From Stomoxys calcitrans (Eukaryota; Arthropoda; Insecta; Diptera; Muscidae), in NCBI RefSeq assembly GCF_963082655.1, contig NC_081555.1, positions 33,200,057-33,264,056 on the forward strand: a DNA stretch of 64,000 bases. Reading direction: 5' to 3'. A program made the translations under genes and the position numbers. The notes under the pieces were generated by a model, which did no database searches, was not told the DNA's origin, and saw only the letters and a list, made by a program, of their open reading frames with translations. Below, in pieces: positions 45,831 through 56,719 of this stretch. Within the stretch, counting starts at the first letter, position 1; every line of letters starts with the position of its first letter.

Positions 45831-46480
45831 AGCATTCTATTTGTATTTGAGCAGTTGGAATAGGTTTTATAATTTATTGATAACGGAAGGGGCGGACTCG
45901 TCACCGTTACCCCAAAAACATCACCCAAAATCAAAAGTGGACCGATAAGGACAATAAGGGCATCAAATGAAACGTATGCGGGAGTAGATAACGAATCTGC
46001 CATACAAATTCATGTCGAAGTATAGGGGATCATCTCACCCCCACAAAAACGCCCCAAACGTACCCAGCGGTACTTCTAGGTGGCGCTCAAATCTAGGTGG
46101 CGCTTTTCCTCCTAAAGAAACGTCAAATGGGTTATTTGACACATTATGACAATATGGGACTTTAATGAAAAGTATTTGAGAGCAGAAAAGGAATTTTATA
46201 TTCAATTTTGCAGCCAAATGTTTTGGGGTACGCCCTAAAGCACCCCCTAAACTGAACTTCATTTCCATTACGAATTTGATATCTATTTCCAGTGTAGAGT
46301 GCCGGTGGCCGCCCCAGCCCCAAAACATCCTCCAAACGGTTTATGTTTACCGGCCATGGCAATATGGGGCTAAAATTAAAGAGATTTGGAATTGCAGCAC
46401 AAATATGATATCCATATTTGAGTCGGAATGTCTAAGGTCCCATCTCTCGCCTAATGAAAACATTACCCTAAGGAAGAACA
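45831..46480 (+). repeat. Family 4 degenerate repeat
   Basis: GGGGCGGACTCGTCACCGTT, ACCCAAAATCAAAAGTGGAC and several ATGGGACT...AATGAAAAGTATTTGAGAG units, in the same orientation as 35441-36783. Ends at a SINE variant. Confidence 0.65.
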
Positions 46481-46495
46481 TTACCACCAGAAACC

Positions 46496-46850
46496 GAGAA
46501 GGGGCAAATTCTCACACATAAATGAGTGTTTTCCGAATAAAATTTGAACTCAATGATAAGGGACATTTTTTTAGCCGAGTCCGAAAGGCATCTCGCAGTG
46601 TGACACCTCTTTTGGGAAAATTTTTTAAATAACCATGCATGACATTGTACCTCGCAAATGTCGCCAACATTAAGAGGGAATAAACACCGCTTTGTCCGAT
46701 GTTCTCGCCAGAATTCGAACGCCTTTAGCATCATCGGCTACAATGACACGACTTCGATATCCGCATTCAGGGCGAAGTGTCCCCATTCTAAAAAGATATT
46801 AGACAGTTAAAGAAGCGCAGCGGAGTGGGCCCGGTTCGGCTAGTGATATA
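46496..46850 (-). mobile_element. SINE variant with extra 5' module
   Basis: Close relative of 36785-37130. On the minus strand it has CTAGCCGAACCGGGCCCACT, TTTAACTGTCTAATATC and CCCTGAATGCGGATATCGAA, then a head with a decayed B box and the body ending in a TTCTCGGTTTCTGGTGG stretch not seen in the main SINE. Confidence 0.75.
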
Positions 46851-47789
46851 TATATTTTTAGAGTTTTCAACCACAAAGCTCCGTGGTTTTGGTTTTATAA
46901 CTGACTTACAGAATATGAACAGGTTCTGTGTGCTAAGAAAGCTAATTAGACTAAACACCATTTGATGTCAAAAGATTTCAGTGGTTGTCACCTAGTGTAA
47001 AAACAATCTTTGAATTCAATCTGATAGAGCCAGAAGTCATTACTATACCAATAAACCTCTAAATATTGATGTCCTTAGCGCTTTAATTGCGCCTCAAGTA
47101 CTGCGCGGTAAATTCTTTGAAATTTTCTTCTGACACCTCTCTCAAGGTTGCATAAAATAACATTGAGAGCATGCCTACCTCTATAACGCAATGCTTGTTT
47201 ATTTTGAAAATTTTTTCAAAATTATTTTGCAAATATATACATAGAGCCAGATATATGTTATCAAATTATTTTTAAAGTGTTTATGTATCAAGTATAGCAA
47301 CACCAGGAAATGAATGCGGTCATCCAAGCGAGAAAAGACAAAACAATTCCCTATAAATTATCGCCCTCGAAGCTGAAATCCCCATTGGCCAACAAAAAAA
47401 AATTAATGTGTATACAATCAGTTTAGAAAATTATTTTCCAGAAATTTTGTACCCAACATCTTCGTTTTTTGGCTATTGCCAGCAACAGCTATATGAAGAT
47501 TACCATTAAACATCAAACATTAATAAACTACTGGTTCTCAGATGTCTGAGAACTTTCCCATTGAGACATGTGCGTTATTTCAATCGGCATCACCAATCTA
47601 TACAAAATAGATTTGCAAATATTTGAGCTATCTTTTTTTATAGATTCTTGGAAGGCTACCTAACAGCTGTGAATATTTGTCTGTCGATGTTTCTGGGCTA
47701 TTGGCTAATGAAACTAAGCGAAATTGCTTAAGAACTAACAAGACAACGCCAAATCCGAGTAGAATTGACTAGGACTAAACACGGGACTA
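46851..47789. other. No gene seen
   Basis: Unique-looking AT-rich sequence with no coding or repeat motif recognised. Confidence 0.45.
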
Positions 47790-48012
47790 TGACCAGGACC
47801 AGATTATATAGAATTGGAATAGTAATATCGGTATATATGGCATCTTTGACCATACTTAGCATGAATATTACCAGTCCTAGCGAAACTCAATACGCGAAGC
47901 TTCACCCAAATCGGAAACGAATTGAGCCATTCAGGTTCTCAAGTAGGCAAATCCGAAGTGCAGTTTTCATAGGAATTATATCAAGGCCGACACGGGATAA
48001 CTATGAGCACCA
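47790..48012 (-). mobile_element. Strongly decayed HINE monomers
   Basis: Weak traces: GACCATACTTAGCATGA, CTTCACCCAAATCGG, GGTTCTCAAG and GGAATTATATCA in the order of a minus HINE. Possibly the left part of the HINE2 whose 5' end lies at 48312-48457. Confidence 0.4.
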
Positions 48013-48311
48013 CACAGGCTGGAACTTTGAGCTCTTACTTGTGTGGTGACCATCGTTACAACGGGAAGCTTAGCTGAAAGTTGCCGGGCGCGTCCACAGG
48101 TTGCGGATTGTGGAAAGCTTCGCTTTTATGCGGAATAGCTGCGCCCGCGGGCAGCAGCTATTCCGCAGCATCTCCTCCTTCGAGAGGAGAGTCTTAGTGA
48201 GGAGTCAGGTGGCACTGGCTCTTATTTAAATACTGAGAGCCAAAGATACTCGAGATGAAAAGGCGAGTTATTGGCGCCTTCAAATAACCAATGGTTAACA
48301 TCACGCCGTTA
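48013..48311 (+). other. GC-rich, highly structured segment of unknown class
   Basis: About 300 bp, clearly more GC-rich than its surroundings. It holds nested helices GAAGCTT/AAGCTTC (48065-48071 with 48115-48121) and TCCACA/TGTGGA (48093-48098 with 48109-48114). A perfect 14-bp stem follows, TGCGGAATAGCTGC/GCAGCTATTCCGCA (48129-48142 with 48154-48167), around a palindromic GCCCGCGGGC. Last comes TCTCCTC/GAGGAGA with a TTCG-containing loop (about 48171-48190). It lies 5' of RTE-like endonuclease codons, separated by a HINE2 end, so it may be that element's 5' UTR. No ORF. Confidence 0.5.
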
Positions 48312-48457
48312 GGACTCGACGGACATGTCTAGATCGTCTTAAATTTTTACACTGATCGAGAATACATATTCTTTATAGGGTTGGAAGCGGATATTTCGAT
48401 GTGTTGCAAACGGAATGACTAAATGAATATACCCCCGTCCTTCGGTGGTGGGTATAA
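48312..48457 (-). mobile_element. HINE2 5' terminus only
   Basis: GACGGACATGTCTAGATCGT, the leader, GGATATTTCGATGTGTTGCA and CCTTCGGTGGTGGGTATAAA. The core is absent. It joins endonuclease sequence directly. Confidence 0.75.
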
Positions 48458-49790
48458 AAACGAGCCCCCATGAAGTTGACAAACCACGCAAACGAAAAAG
48501 TGACCATGATTTGCGGATCAGCCCCTGGAATGTCCGCAATCTTTATAGAGAAGGTGCTGTATAAGCGCTGGCGGATGTACTAGAGAAGTACAAGGCAGAT
48601 ATTACCGCCTTTGAGGAAGTGCGATGGACTGGGAATGGCGTCACTACAACACCAGACGGTGACAAACTATACTATAGCTGTCATAACATGATCCATGAAT
48701 TTGGCTGTGGATTTGTGGTTAGTCGGAGACTGAAACACGTTGTCTTCAGATTTACTCCGGTGGATGAGACCCTGGCCACAATCCGCATAAACGCCATATT
48801 CTTCAACATCAGCCTTAATTGTGCCCATGACGCGACTGAAGACAGGGACGAACAGACCAAGGATATTTTCTACGAGCGCCTAGAGAGAGAATATGACCGC
48901 CGCCCCGCTCATGATATTGCAATCGTTCTGGGAGAATTCAATGCGAAGATAGGGAAGGAAGACATCTTTGGTCCAACAGTCGGAAAATTAAGCCTCCACG
49001 AGATAACGACCGGTAATGGGTTGAGGCTGATAGATTTCGCCGCGGCAAAGAACATAGTAGTTAGTAGCACCAGATTTCGACATAAAAATTTTCCCAAAAC
49101 ACATGGCTGTCACCTGATCAAAATATGAGGAACCAAATTGATCACGTTGTGATAGATGGAAGGCATTCATCCAGGGTGTTAGATGTACGATCGATCCGTG
49201 GAGCGAATATAGATTCGGATCATTACCTTGTTGCAGAAAACGGTTCAAACCCGTTTGAACATGGCGACGAAAGTACGATCTGACATAGCACGGAAGCTCA
49301 ACATTGAAAAACTGCAAACACAACACATGGGAACGGCATACTCCACTTGTCTGAACCAACTGCTTGATGAAAGCACTCCTTGTTCCGATGATATAACGAC
49401 CCAGTGGCAAATCATTGCCCACTCCATGAAAAAGGCCGCGAAATCATTGCCCACTCCATGAAAAAGGCCGCGAAATCCGTACTTGGGTACCGGAAGCCTC
49501 CCCCAAGAAAACCATGGTACGACCAAAACTGTCGAGATGCTACTGAAGCAAGAATGCGGCATAAAGAGCAACCCTGCAATCAATAGCAACGCGCCAGATG
49601 AAAGAGAGGTATGGGGAGAAAAGAAGAGAGGAGAAACGTCTATTCCGCAGAAAGAAAAAGGAAATGGAAAGAAGTGAGTGTGATCGCATTGAGATGTACA
49701 GAAGTCAGAATGAAGTTCGGAATTTCTATCAAAGAATTAAACATCAAACCGATGGCTTTGCACTGCAGGCACATTCGCCTGCAGAGATAA
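48458..49790 (+). pseudogene. RTE-like non-LTR retrotransposon, APE-type endonuclease region
   Basis: ALADVLEKYKADITAF and EEVRWTGNG carry the endonuclease catalytic Glu. CGFVVSRRL and a GEFNAKIG motif follow (usual GDFNAKIG; the metal-binding Asp is Glu here), then [12 protein letters not shown] and [10 protein letters not shown] with the catalytic Asp-His. The longest frame is 48619-49128 and the rest shifts frame. This endonuclease type, annotated in insects as craniofacial development protein 2-like, goes with the RTE-like RT pieces at 2216 and 7060. A HINE2 ends the segment at 49790. Confidence 0.8.
49409..49472 (+). repeat. 32-bp tandem duplication in the RTE-like coding region
   Basis: The unit AAATCATTGCCCACTCCATG plus 12 more bases occurs twice in a row (49409-49440, 49441-49472) with no mismatch. 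It is not a multiple of three and breaks the frame. Confidence 0.93.
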
Positions 49791-51263
49791 AACAAGTAAA
49801 AATGCGTTAAGTTCGGCCGGGCCGAACTTTGGATACCCACCACCTCGGGTATATATGTAAACCACCTTTCATCAAAATTCGGTGAAAATTTCATACCTTA
49901 TACTCATATACCTCCTACCGATCTGAACTATATACGACACGGATGTCGAAAAGCCGAACATAAGTCACTGTGTCAAATTTCAGTGAAATCGGATTATAAA
50001 TGCGCCTTTTATGGGGCCAAGACTTTAAATCGAGATATCGGTCTACATGGCAGCTTTATCCAAATCTGGACCGATTTGGGCCTAGTTGCATTAACATGTC
50101 GAAGAGCCTAACATTAAGCACTGTCCCAAATTTCGGCGAAATCGGACAATAAATGCCTCTTTTATGGGCCCTAAACCTTAAATCCAGAGATCGGTCTATA
50201 TGGCAGCTATATTCAAATCTGGACCGATCTGGGCAGAATTAGTGAAGGACGTCGAAGAGCCTAACCAAACTCACTGTCTCAAATTTCAGCGACATCGGAC
50301 AATAAATGCGTCTTTTATGGCCCCAAAACCTAAAACCTAGATATCGGTCTATATGGCAGCTATATCCAAATCTGGACCGATCTGTGCGATATTGCAGAAG
50401 TATGTCAAAGGGCTTAACTTAACTCACTGTTCCAAATTTTAAGGATATCGGACAATAAATGAGCATTTTATGGGCCCAAAACCATAAATCAAGAAATCGG
50501 TCTATATGGCAGCTATATCCAAATTTGAACCGATCTGAACCAAATTAAAGAAATATGTCAAAGGGCCTAACACAATTTACTGTCCCAAATTTCAGCAAAA
50601 TCGGATAATAAATGTGGCTTTTATGGGCCTAAGACCCAAAATTGGAGGATCGGTCTATATGGCAGCTATATCCAAATCTGAACCGATCTGCACCAAATTG
50701 GCGAAGGATGTCGAAGTGCCTAATACAACTCACTGTCCCAAATTTCAGCAAAATCGGATAATAAATGGGGCTTTTATGGACCTAAGACCCTAAATCGGAG
50801 GATCGGTCTATATGGCAGCTATATCCAAATCTGAACCGATCTGAGCCAAATTGACAAAGGATGTCGAAGGGCCTAACACAACTCACTGTCCCAAATTTCA
50901 GCAAAATCGGATAATAAATGTGGCTTTTATGGGCCTAAGACCCTAAATCGGCGGATCGGTCTATATGGGGGCTATATCAAGCTATAGTCCGATATAGCCC
51001 ATCTTCGAACTTAACCTGCTTATGGACAAAAAAGGAATCTGTGCATATTTTCAGCTCAATATCTCTATTTTTGAAGACTGTAGCGTGATTTCAACAGACA
51101 GACGGACAGACGGACAGACGGACGGACATGTCTAGATCGTCTTAGATTTTTACGCTGATCAAGAATATATTTACTTTATAGGGTCGGAAATGGATATTTC
51201 GATGTGTTGCAAAAGGAATGACAAAATTAATATACCCCCATCCGTCGGTGGTGGGTATAAAAA
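49791..51263 (-). mobile_element. HINE2, complete
   Basis: Tip complement AACAAGTAAAAATGCGTTAA, hairpin TTCGGCCGGGCCGAA and CCCACCACCTCGGG, then about eight monomers, leader with GACA/GACG tract (51097-51126) and terminus GTCGGTGGTGGGTATAAAAA. ATCGGTC marks at 50190, 50343, 50496, 50649, 50802 and 50955 are exactly 153 bp apart. Monomer sequence (TTTTATGGGCC, ATCCAAATCTGGACCGAT) differs from HINE1. Confidence 0.88.
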
Positions 51264-52042
51264 GGATAAAAGAAAATATTTGCTCTGCTATCAAGAAATG
51301 GTCAGGTTCGGACCACAATTAAATAGTATGTTGAAGACCTGTGTAAAATGTCTGCCATTTAGAATAAGAATTGTGCCCTTTGAGGGCTCAAGAAGTAAAA
51401 TAGAGAGATCGATTTATATGGGAGCTGTATCAGGCTATAGACCGATTCAGACCATAATAGACACGTATGTTGATGGTCATGAGAGAATCCGTCGTGGAAA
51501 ATTTCAGGCAAATCGAATAAGAGTTGCGCCCTCTAGTGGCTCAAGAAATCAAGACCCAAGATCGGTTTATATGACAGCTATATCAGGTTATGGACGGATT
51601 GGAATCATACTTAGCACAGTTGCTAGATATCACTACAAAACACGTCGTGCAAAATTTCATTCAAATCTGATAAGAATAGCGCCCTCTAAAGGCTCATGAA
51701 GTCAAGACCCAAGGTCGGTTATATGACAGTTATATCAAAACATGGACCGATATAGTCCATTTGCAATTCTAAATGACCTACACTAATAAGAAGTGTTTTT
51801 GGAAAATTTCAAACGGCTAGCTTTACTCGAAAGTTAGCGTGCTTTCGACAGACAGACGGATGGACGGACAAACGGACGGACGGACAAACAGACGGACGGA
51901 CATCGCTAGATCGACATAAAATGTCACAACGATCAGAAATATATACACTTTATGGAGTCTCAGACGAATATTTCCAGGAGTTACAAACAGAATGACGAAA
52001 TTACAATAGTATACCCCCATTCTATGGTGAAGAGTATAAAAA
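51264..52042 (-). mobile_element. HINE1 lacking only its 3' terminal region
   Basis: Starts GATAAAAGAAAATATTTGCT, corresponding to sequence about 90 bp inside a complete HINE1, so hairpin and subterminal repeat are missing. Two to three monomers, GACA/GACG tract (51853-51901), leader and terminus TATGGTGAAGAGTATAAAAA. Confidence 0.84.
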
Positions 52043-53354
52043 TTGCTTCGCTATTGCAGCTGTATAAAGTTATGGTCCGATTCGGACCATAATCGATTCG
52101 AATGTTGGAGACCATAACAGAATTCAATGTGCAAAATTACAGCTTATTCGAATAAGAATTGCGTCCTTTAGGGGCTTAAGAAGTAAAACAGGGAGTTCGG
52201 TTTATATGGGAGCTGTATCAGGCTTTAGTCCGATTCAGACAATATTTGAAACGTATATTGAAGGTCATGGGAGACGCTGGGTAAAAAAATTTCAGCCAAA
52301 TTGGATAATAATTGCGCCCTCTAGAGGCTCAAAGAAGTCAAGATCTCATATTGGTTTATATGGTAGCTAAATCAGCTTATAGACCGATTTGAATTGACAC
52401 AGTTATTGAAAATCATAACAAAACACATTATGCAAAACTACAGCCAAATCGGATGAGAACTACGCCCTCTAGAGGCTCAAGAAGTCAAGGCCCAAGATCA
52501 GCTTATATGACAGCTATACCATATTATGAACCGATTTGAATCATACTTAGCACATTTTTTGTAAATGATACCAAAGCCCTACGTGTCAAATCGAACGAAA
52601 ATTGCCCTCTCTAGAGGCTCAAGGAGTCAAGACCCAGGACCGGTCCCAGGTATGGCAGCTATACCAAAACATAGACCGATTTCAATCATAATTAACGCTG
52701 TTGCTGGAAGTGATACCAAAACACTATGTGCAAAATTTCAGTCAAATTGGGTCGGTTTATATGGCAGCTATATCAGGTTATGTACCGATATCACTTCCAA
52801 AGTTGTTTGAAGTGATACCAAAACACTTTATGCAAAACTACAGCCAAATCGGATGAATTGCGCCCTCTAGAGGCTCAAGAAGTCAAGACCCAAGATCGGT
52901 TTATATGGCAGCTATATAAGTTTATGGACCGATCTAAACCATACTTGGCACAGTTGTTGGATATCATAACAAAACACGTCGTGCCAAATTTCATTCAAAT
53001 CGGGTAAGAATCGCGCCCTCTAGAGGCGCAAGAATTCAAGAAGTGGCAGCTATATCAAAACATGGACCGATATGGCCCATTTACAATACCAACTGACCTA
53101 CACTAATAAGAAGTATTTGTGCAAAATTTCAAACGGGTAGTTTTACTCCTTCGGAAGTTACCGTGCTTTTGAGAGACAGACGGACGGACGTACGGACGGA
53201 CGGACAGACGGACAAACATGGCTGGGTCGACATAAAATGTCGCGACGATCAAGAATATATATACTTTATGGAGTCTCAGAGGAATATTTCGAGTAGTTGC
53301 AACCAGAACGATGAAATTAGTATATCCCCCATCCTATGGTGGAGGGTATAAAAA
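52043..53354 (-). mobile_element. HINE1 lacking its 3' terminal region
   Basis: Begins TTGCTTCGCTATTGCAGCTG, again just inside the missing hairpin region. About seven monomers with some indels, short GACG tract (53178-53215), leader and terminus GGTGGAGGGTATAAAAA. Third member of a head-to-tail chain. Confidence 0.84.
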
Positions 53355-54040
53355 TTAGGTCCAAGTGACTTGGGTGCCGCCCCAACCCCAAAACCCCCTA
53401 ACATAGATTTTGTGGACTATCATGACAATATGGGACTCAAATAAAAGGTATTCGGGAGAAGATTGCGGATATGGTACAGGAAGGAGAGATAGGCTTTATA
53501 GTTTGTTGATTTCGGAAGGGGGCGGACCCCCCCCTTTACCCAAAAACACTACCCAAAATCAAAAGTGGTCCGATCGAAACAACATGGATATCAAATGAAA
53601 GGTATTGGAAAATAGAAAACGAATATGGTATTAAATTTTGGAGCTAAGAACCCATCGAGCCGCCCCAACCCTAAAATTCCCCCAAACAGATATATCGGGC
53701 TTTCATGTTAACATGGGCCTCAAATGAAAGGTATTCGGGAGTAGATTACGAATCTGGGGGGAAGGGAAGGGGGTCTATCTTCCCTCCAAAAACGCTTTAA
53801 ATGGGCATATGACTATATGGGAATCGGTTTTTTTGTTTGTTGAGTAGAATCAAAAACGGCTAGACCGATTTTCTTAAAATTTTCAGGGATTGTGTAAGTT
53901 TGTCTGGAAAGAAACATAGGCTACATAATTTGCAGATATCGAATGGGGGAGGTCCCTCCCCCTTACCCCAAGAACGTCATCCAAAATCAAAAGTGGACCG
54001 AAAGGCGCAATATGGGTATCAAAGAAAAGGTATTGGAGAC
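53355..54040 (+). repeat. Family 4 degenerate repeat
   Basis: AGGTCCAAGTGACTTGGGTG, GGGGGCGGACCCC-type and ATGGGCCTCAAATGAAAGGT units, then TTTTTTTGTTTGTTGAGTAG and ACGGCTAGACCGATTTTC. It starts right at a HINE1 terminus. Confidence 0.7.
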
Positions 54041-54044
54041 TATT

Positions 54045-54271
54045 ATAAAAGTAATTGCGGATTTTTCATATAGTCGGCGTTGACAAATTTTTTCACAGCT
54101 TGTGACTCTGTAATTTCATTCTTTCTTCTGTCAGTTATGAGCTGTTACTTTTAGCTTGCTTTAGAAAAAAAGTGTAAAACAAGTATATTTGATTAAAGTT
54201 CATTCTAAGTTTTATTAAAAATGCATTTACTTTCTTTTAAAAAATCCGCAATTACTTTTTGGGCAACCCAA
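54045..54271 (-). mobile_element. Mariner-type MITE, copy 5 (left TIR truncated)
   Basis: Left end begins at AAAAGTAATTGCGG, missing TTGGGTTGCCC. Right TIR complete with TA at 54272-54273. The right flank continues as the HINE1 sequence TATTTGTGCAAAATTTCAAG. Confidence 0.88.
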
Positions 54272-54521
54272 TATTTGTGCAAAATTTCAAGCGGCTAGCT
54301 TTACTCCTTCGAAAGTTAACGTGCTTTCGACAGACAGACGGACGGACAGACGGACTGACGGACGGACGGACAGTCGGACGGACATGGCTAGATCGACTTA
54401 AAATGACATGACGATCAAGAATATTTATTTACTTAATGGGGTCTCAGACGCATTTTTCGAGGTGTTATAAACAGAATGACGAAATTAGTATACCACCATC
54501 CTATGGTAGAGGGTATAAAAA
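54272..54521 (-). mobile_element. HINE1 5' end only
   Basis: Leader-proximal TTTGTGCAAAATTTCAAGCG, GACA/GACG tract (54335-54385), leader and terminus TATGGTAGAGGGTATAAAAA. The core is lost on the far side of the MITE. Confidence 0.8.
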
Positions 54522-54745
54522 CATTCAGCGCTTGTTATCCCCTTACTAATGCTGGCTATATTTGTGAGGTATTCTGCCATGTCAAAACGTCTTCACCAAT
54601 TGGTGTCGCTATATGGCACGCCGTTCGGACTCGGCCTAAAAACGGAGGCCCCTTATCATTGAGCTTAAACTTTAATCGGACTGCACTCCTCTATATGAAA
54701 GAAGTATTCCCTGTTTTTTAGAGGAATATTCGTGGGAAATTCAGT
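54522..54745 (+). mobile_element. SINE, head missing
   Basis: Starts at CATTCAGCGC in the body. GGTATTCTGCCATGTC, GGAGGCCCCTTATCATTGAG and ATCGGACTGCACTC follow. The tRNA-like head is absent. It abuts a HINE1 5' terminus. Confidence 0.8.
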
Positions 54746-56365
54746 ATTTAGTGAAATTTTATTAGTGTTGAAGTTTGGCCTTTGGTTATTTAGGGTCTTA
54801 TTGGACACCATAGCCAGACAGATACTATGACTTAATTTAATGAGCCAATATAATTTTCTAGATGTTTCTAAAAAACTCATAGCTATCTACTTTTATTCCA
54901 TAGGGTGCCACGAGAGCAGAGAATATTTTACGCACTAGGAAAATTTTATAATAACACATAATTTAACATTTTATTGTGTAAGGCACAGTGGGAATTCAGG
55001 GAACACACCAATTGATTTTGTGTTAGGAATTTTCCAAACATCAAAAATTATTGCACAAAATCCGTCTCCCAAATTGTTTGTTAAACAGGAGACTAAGCAT
55101 AATGGTTGAAAACTATGTCTCAAATCTTTTTAGAGCACTATTTTTTATGATGATGAACATTGTTGTTAAATGTTTTTGATTTCCCAGCTATTCTTTTGCT
55201 TCTTAAAGTTATATAAGACATTTTTCCTTGTCTATGGCAAACATATACTGCACTTCACATCCTTTAGAAAAAAAAAACATTTTTTTTTTGCTTTCAACGC
55301 AATGATCCTCCATTTGTTTTATGTCTATCATCAAAACAGCAGCATCGACAAAAAAAGAAACATTCAGCCATATTCTGAAAACACCGACCGTGGAAGAAAA
55401 GAAAAATTAATTGAAAGGTATTTGCTGAAGTGTTCAGAGAATCGAACAGCTACACACGCACCACATGGCATGGTGCCATTGGATGCATCTTTTTTTAGGT
55501 TGCACACGGCAGCAAGAGGCCAGATACCAAATTCCAATCACCACCAGTCGGTGGGGTGACGTAAAGCGATGTCAGATAAATCATATCGGGGCCCACAAAC
55601 AACAAACGCTAACATGTTGTTTATCCAAAAGTTCCCCCTCAAATATTAAGGCATATTGTGTTGGGAAGCAAATTTTCTTGCTCTTGCACTGTCTCTCTTG
55701 GTCTCTTTTGTGTGGAAATGAGTGTGATCGACACACCCCCGCATAGTTATTTTTAAAAAATATATTAATTTCATAAAAATAGATGGGTCCCAAAGATGTT
55801 GCCACATTTATTTGTAAGTTTCAAATGCACTGGGAGAAATGATTGGAGAAAAATTTGTAAATGCATACCAGGTAGTGTTTATCAAATCCTTGATTTTTAC
55901 TGCTCCTCTAAAGTCAAAACTTGTATAGGCAGTCCTCTACAATTTAAGGTGAGATGTGAAAATATGCAAATTTACACCCATAAAACAGAAGAAAGAAAGG
56001 AGCTCATAACAGGCTAGACCAATTAATTACGCTGATATTTGGAATAGTGAGTTTTACAGGACTCCTTGAAGCAATTGGTCTTAAATCATACCATATTTGG
56101 TTTTAGTTGTCATTTTGAAAATCGTACCACAATTTTTCGAAATACCGAAGTGACTAGTTTTAGGGGCCGGCCACGAAGCACCCGGGCCACCTAGGACCTT
56201 GAAATTTTGCAAACAATCTCGCTAACACCTCGACTCTAACCGTTTCAATTTTCAATTATATATCTCTACACGTCCTCATACAGTATAGTTTTTACTATAT
56301 TTTTTCGATTTTTTCCCACTGAGCAACGCCTAAAATCCGCAATGTTATCCGTAATTTTTGTCCTG
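54746..56365. other. No gene seen
   Basis: AT-rich unique-looking sequence. Frames at 55170-55559 and 55465-55746 are open but lack motifs, and the overlapping minus frame is equally long. Confidence 0.45.
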
Positions 56366-56645
56366 CAAATGCAAATTTTGCCCATGAACATTCCACTACC
56401 AAGGAACAGGGACAAACTTCTCACATATTAATGAATGCCGTCCGATTCCAGTTTAAGTTCAATGATAAGGGGCTTTTTAATAGCCGAGTCCGAACGGCAT
56501 GCTGCAGTGCGACACCTATTTGGAGAGAAGTTTTACATGGCATAGTACCTCACAAATGTTGCCAGCATTAGGAGGGGAAAACCACCGCTGAAAATTCTCG
56601 CCACGATTCGAACCCAGGCGTTCCTCTGCGCTACGGTGGCCTCCG
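56366..56645 (-). mobile_element. tRNA-derived SINE
   Basis: Complement of tail, body and head. GGAGGCCACCGTAGCGCAGA is clear and the B box reads GGTTCGAATCGTGG, but about 20 bp of the head between the boxes is deleted. Confidence 0.85.
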
Positions 56646-56719
56646 CTATTTGGCTAAAAATTTTTAATCTAGTCTTCTGTTACAACTTCCAACAACCGTG
56701 CGAAGTATGGTTCAAATCG
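56646..56719 (+). mobile_element. Partial HINE monomer
   Basis: ATTTGGCTAAAAATTTTTAA and AACCGTGCGAAGTATGGTTC match a + monomer. It continues weakly to about 56775. Confidence 0.55.

Noticed and set aside
55170..55746. 129- and 93-codon frames
   Set aside because: Low-complexity and motif-free, and the region looks like ordinary AT-rich spacer.
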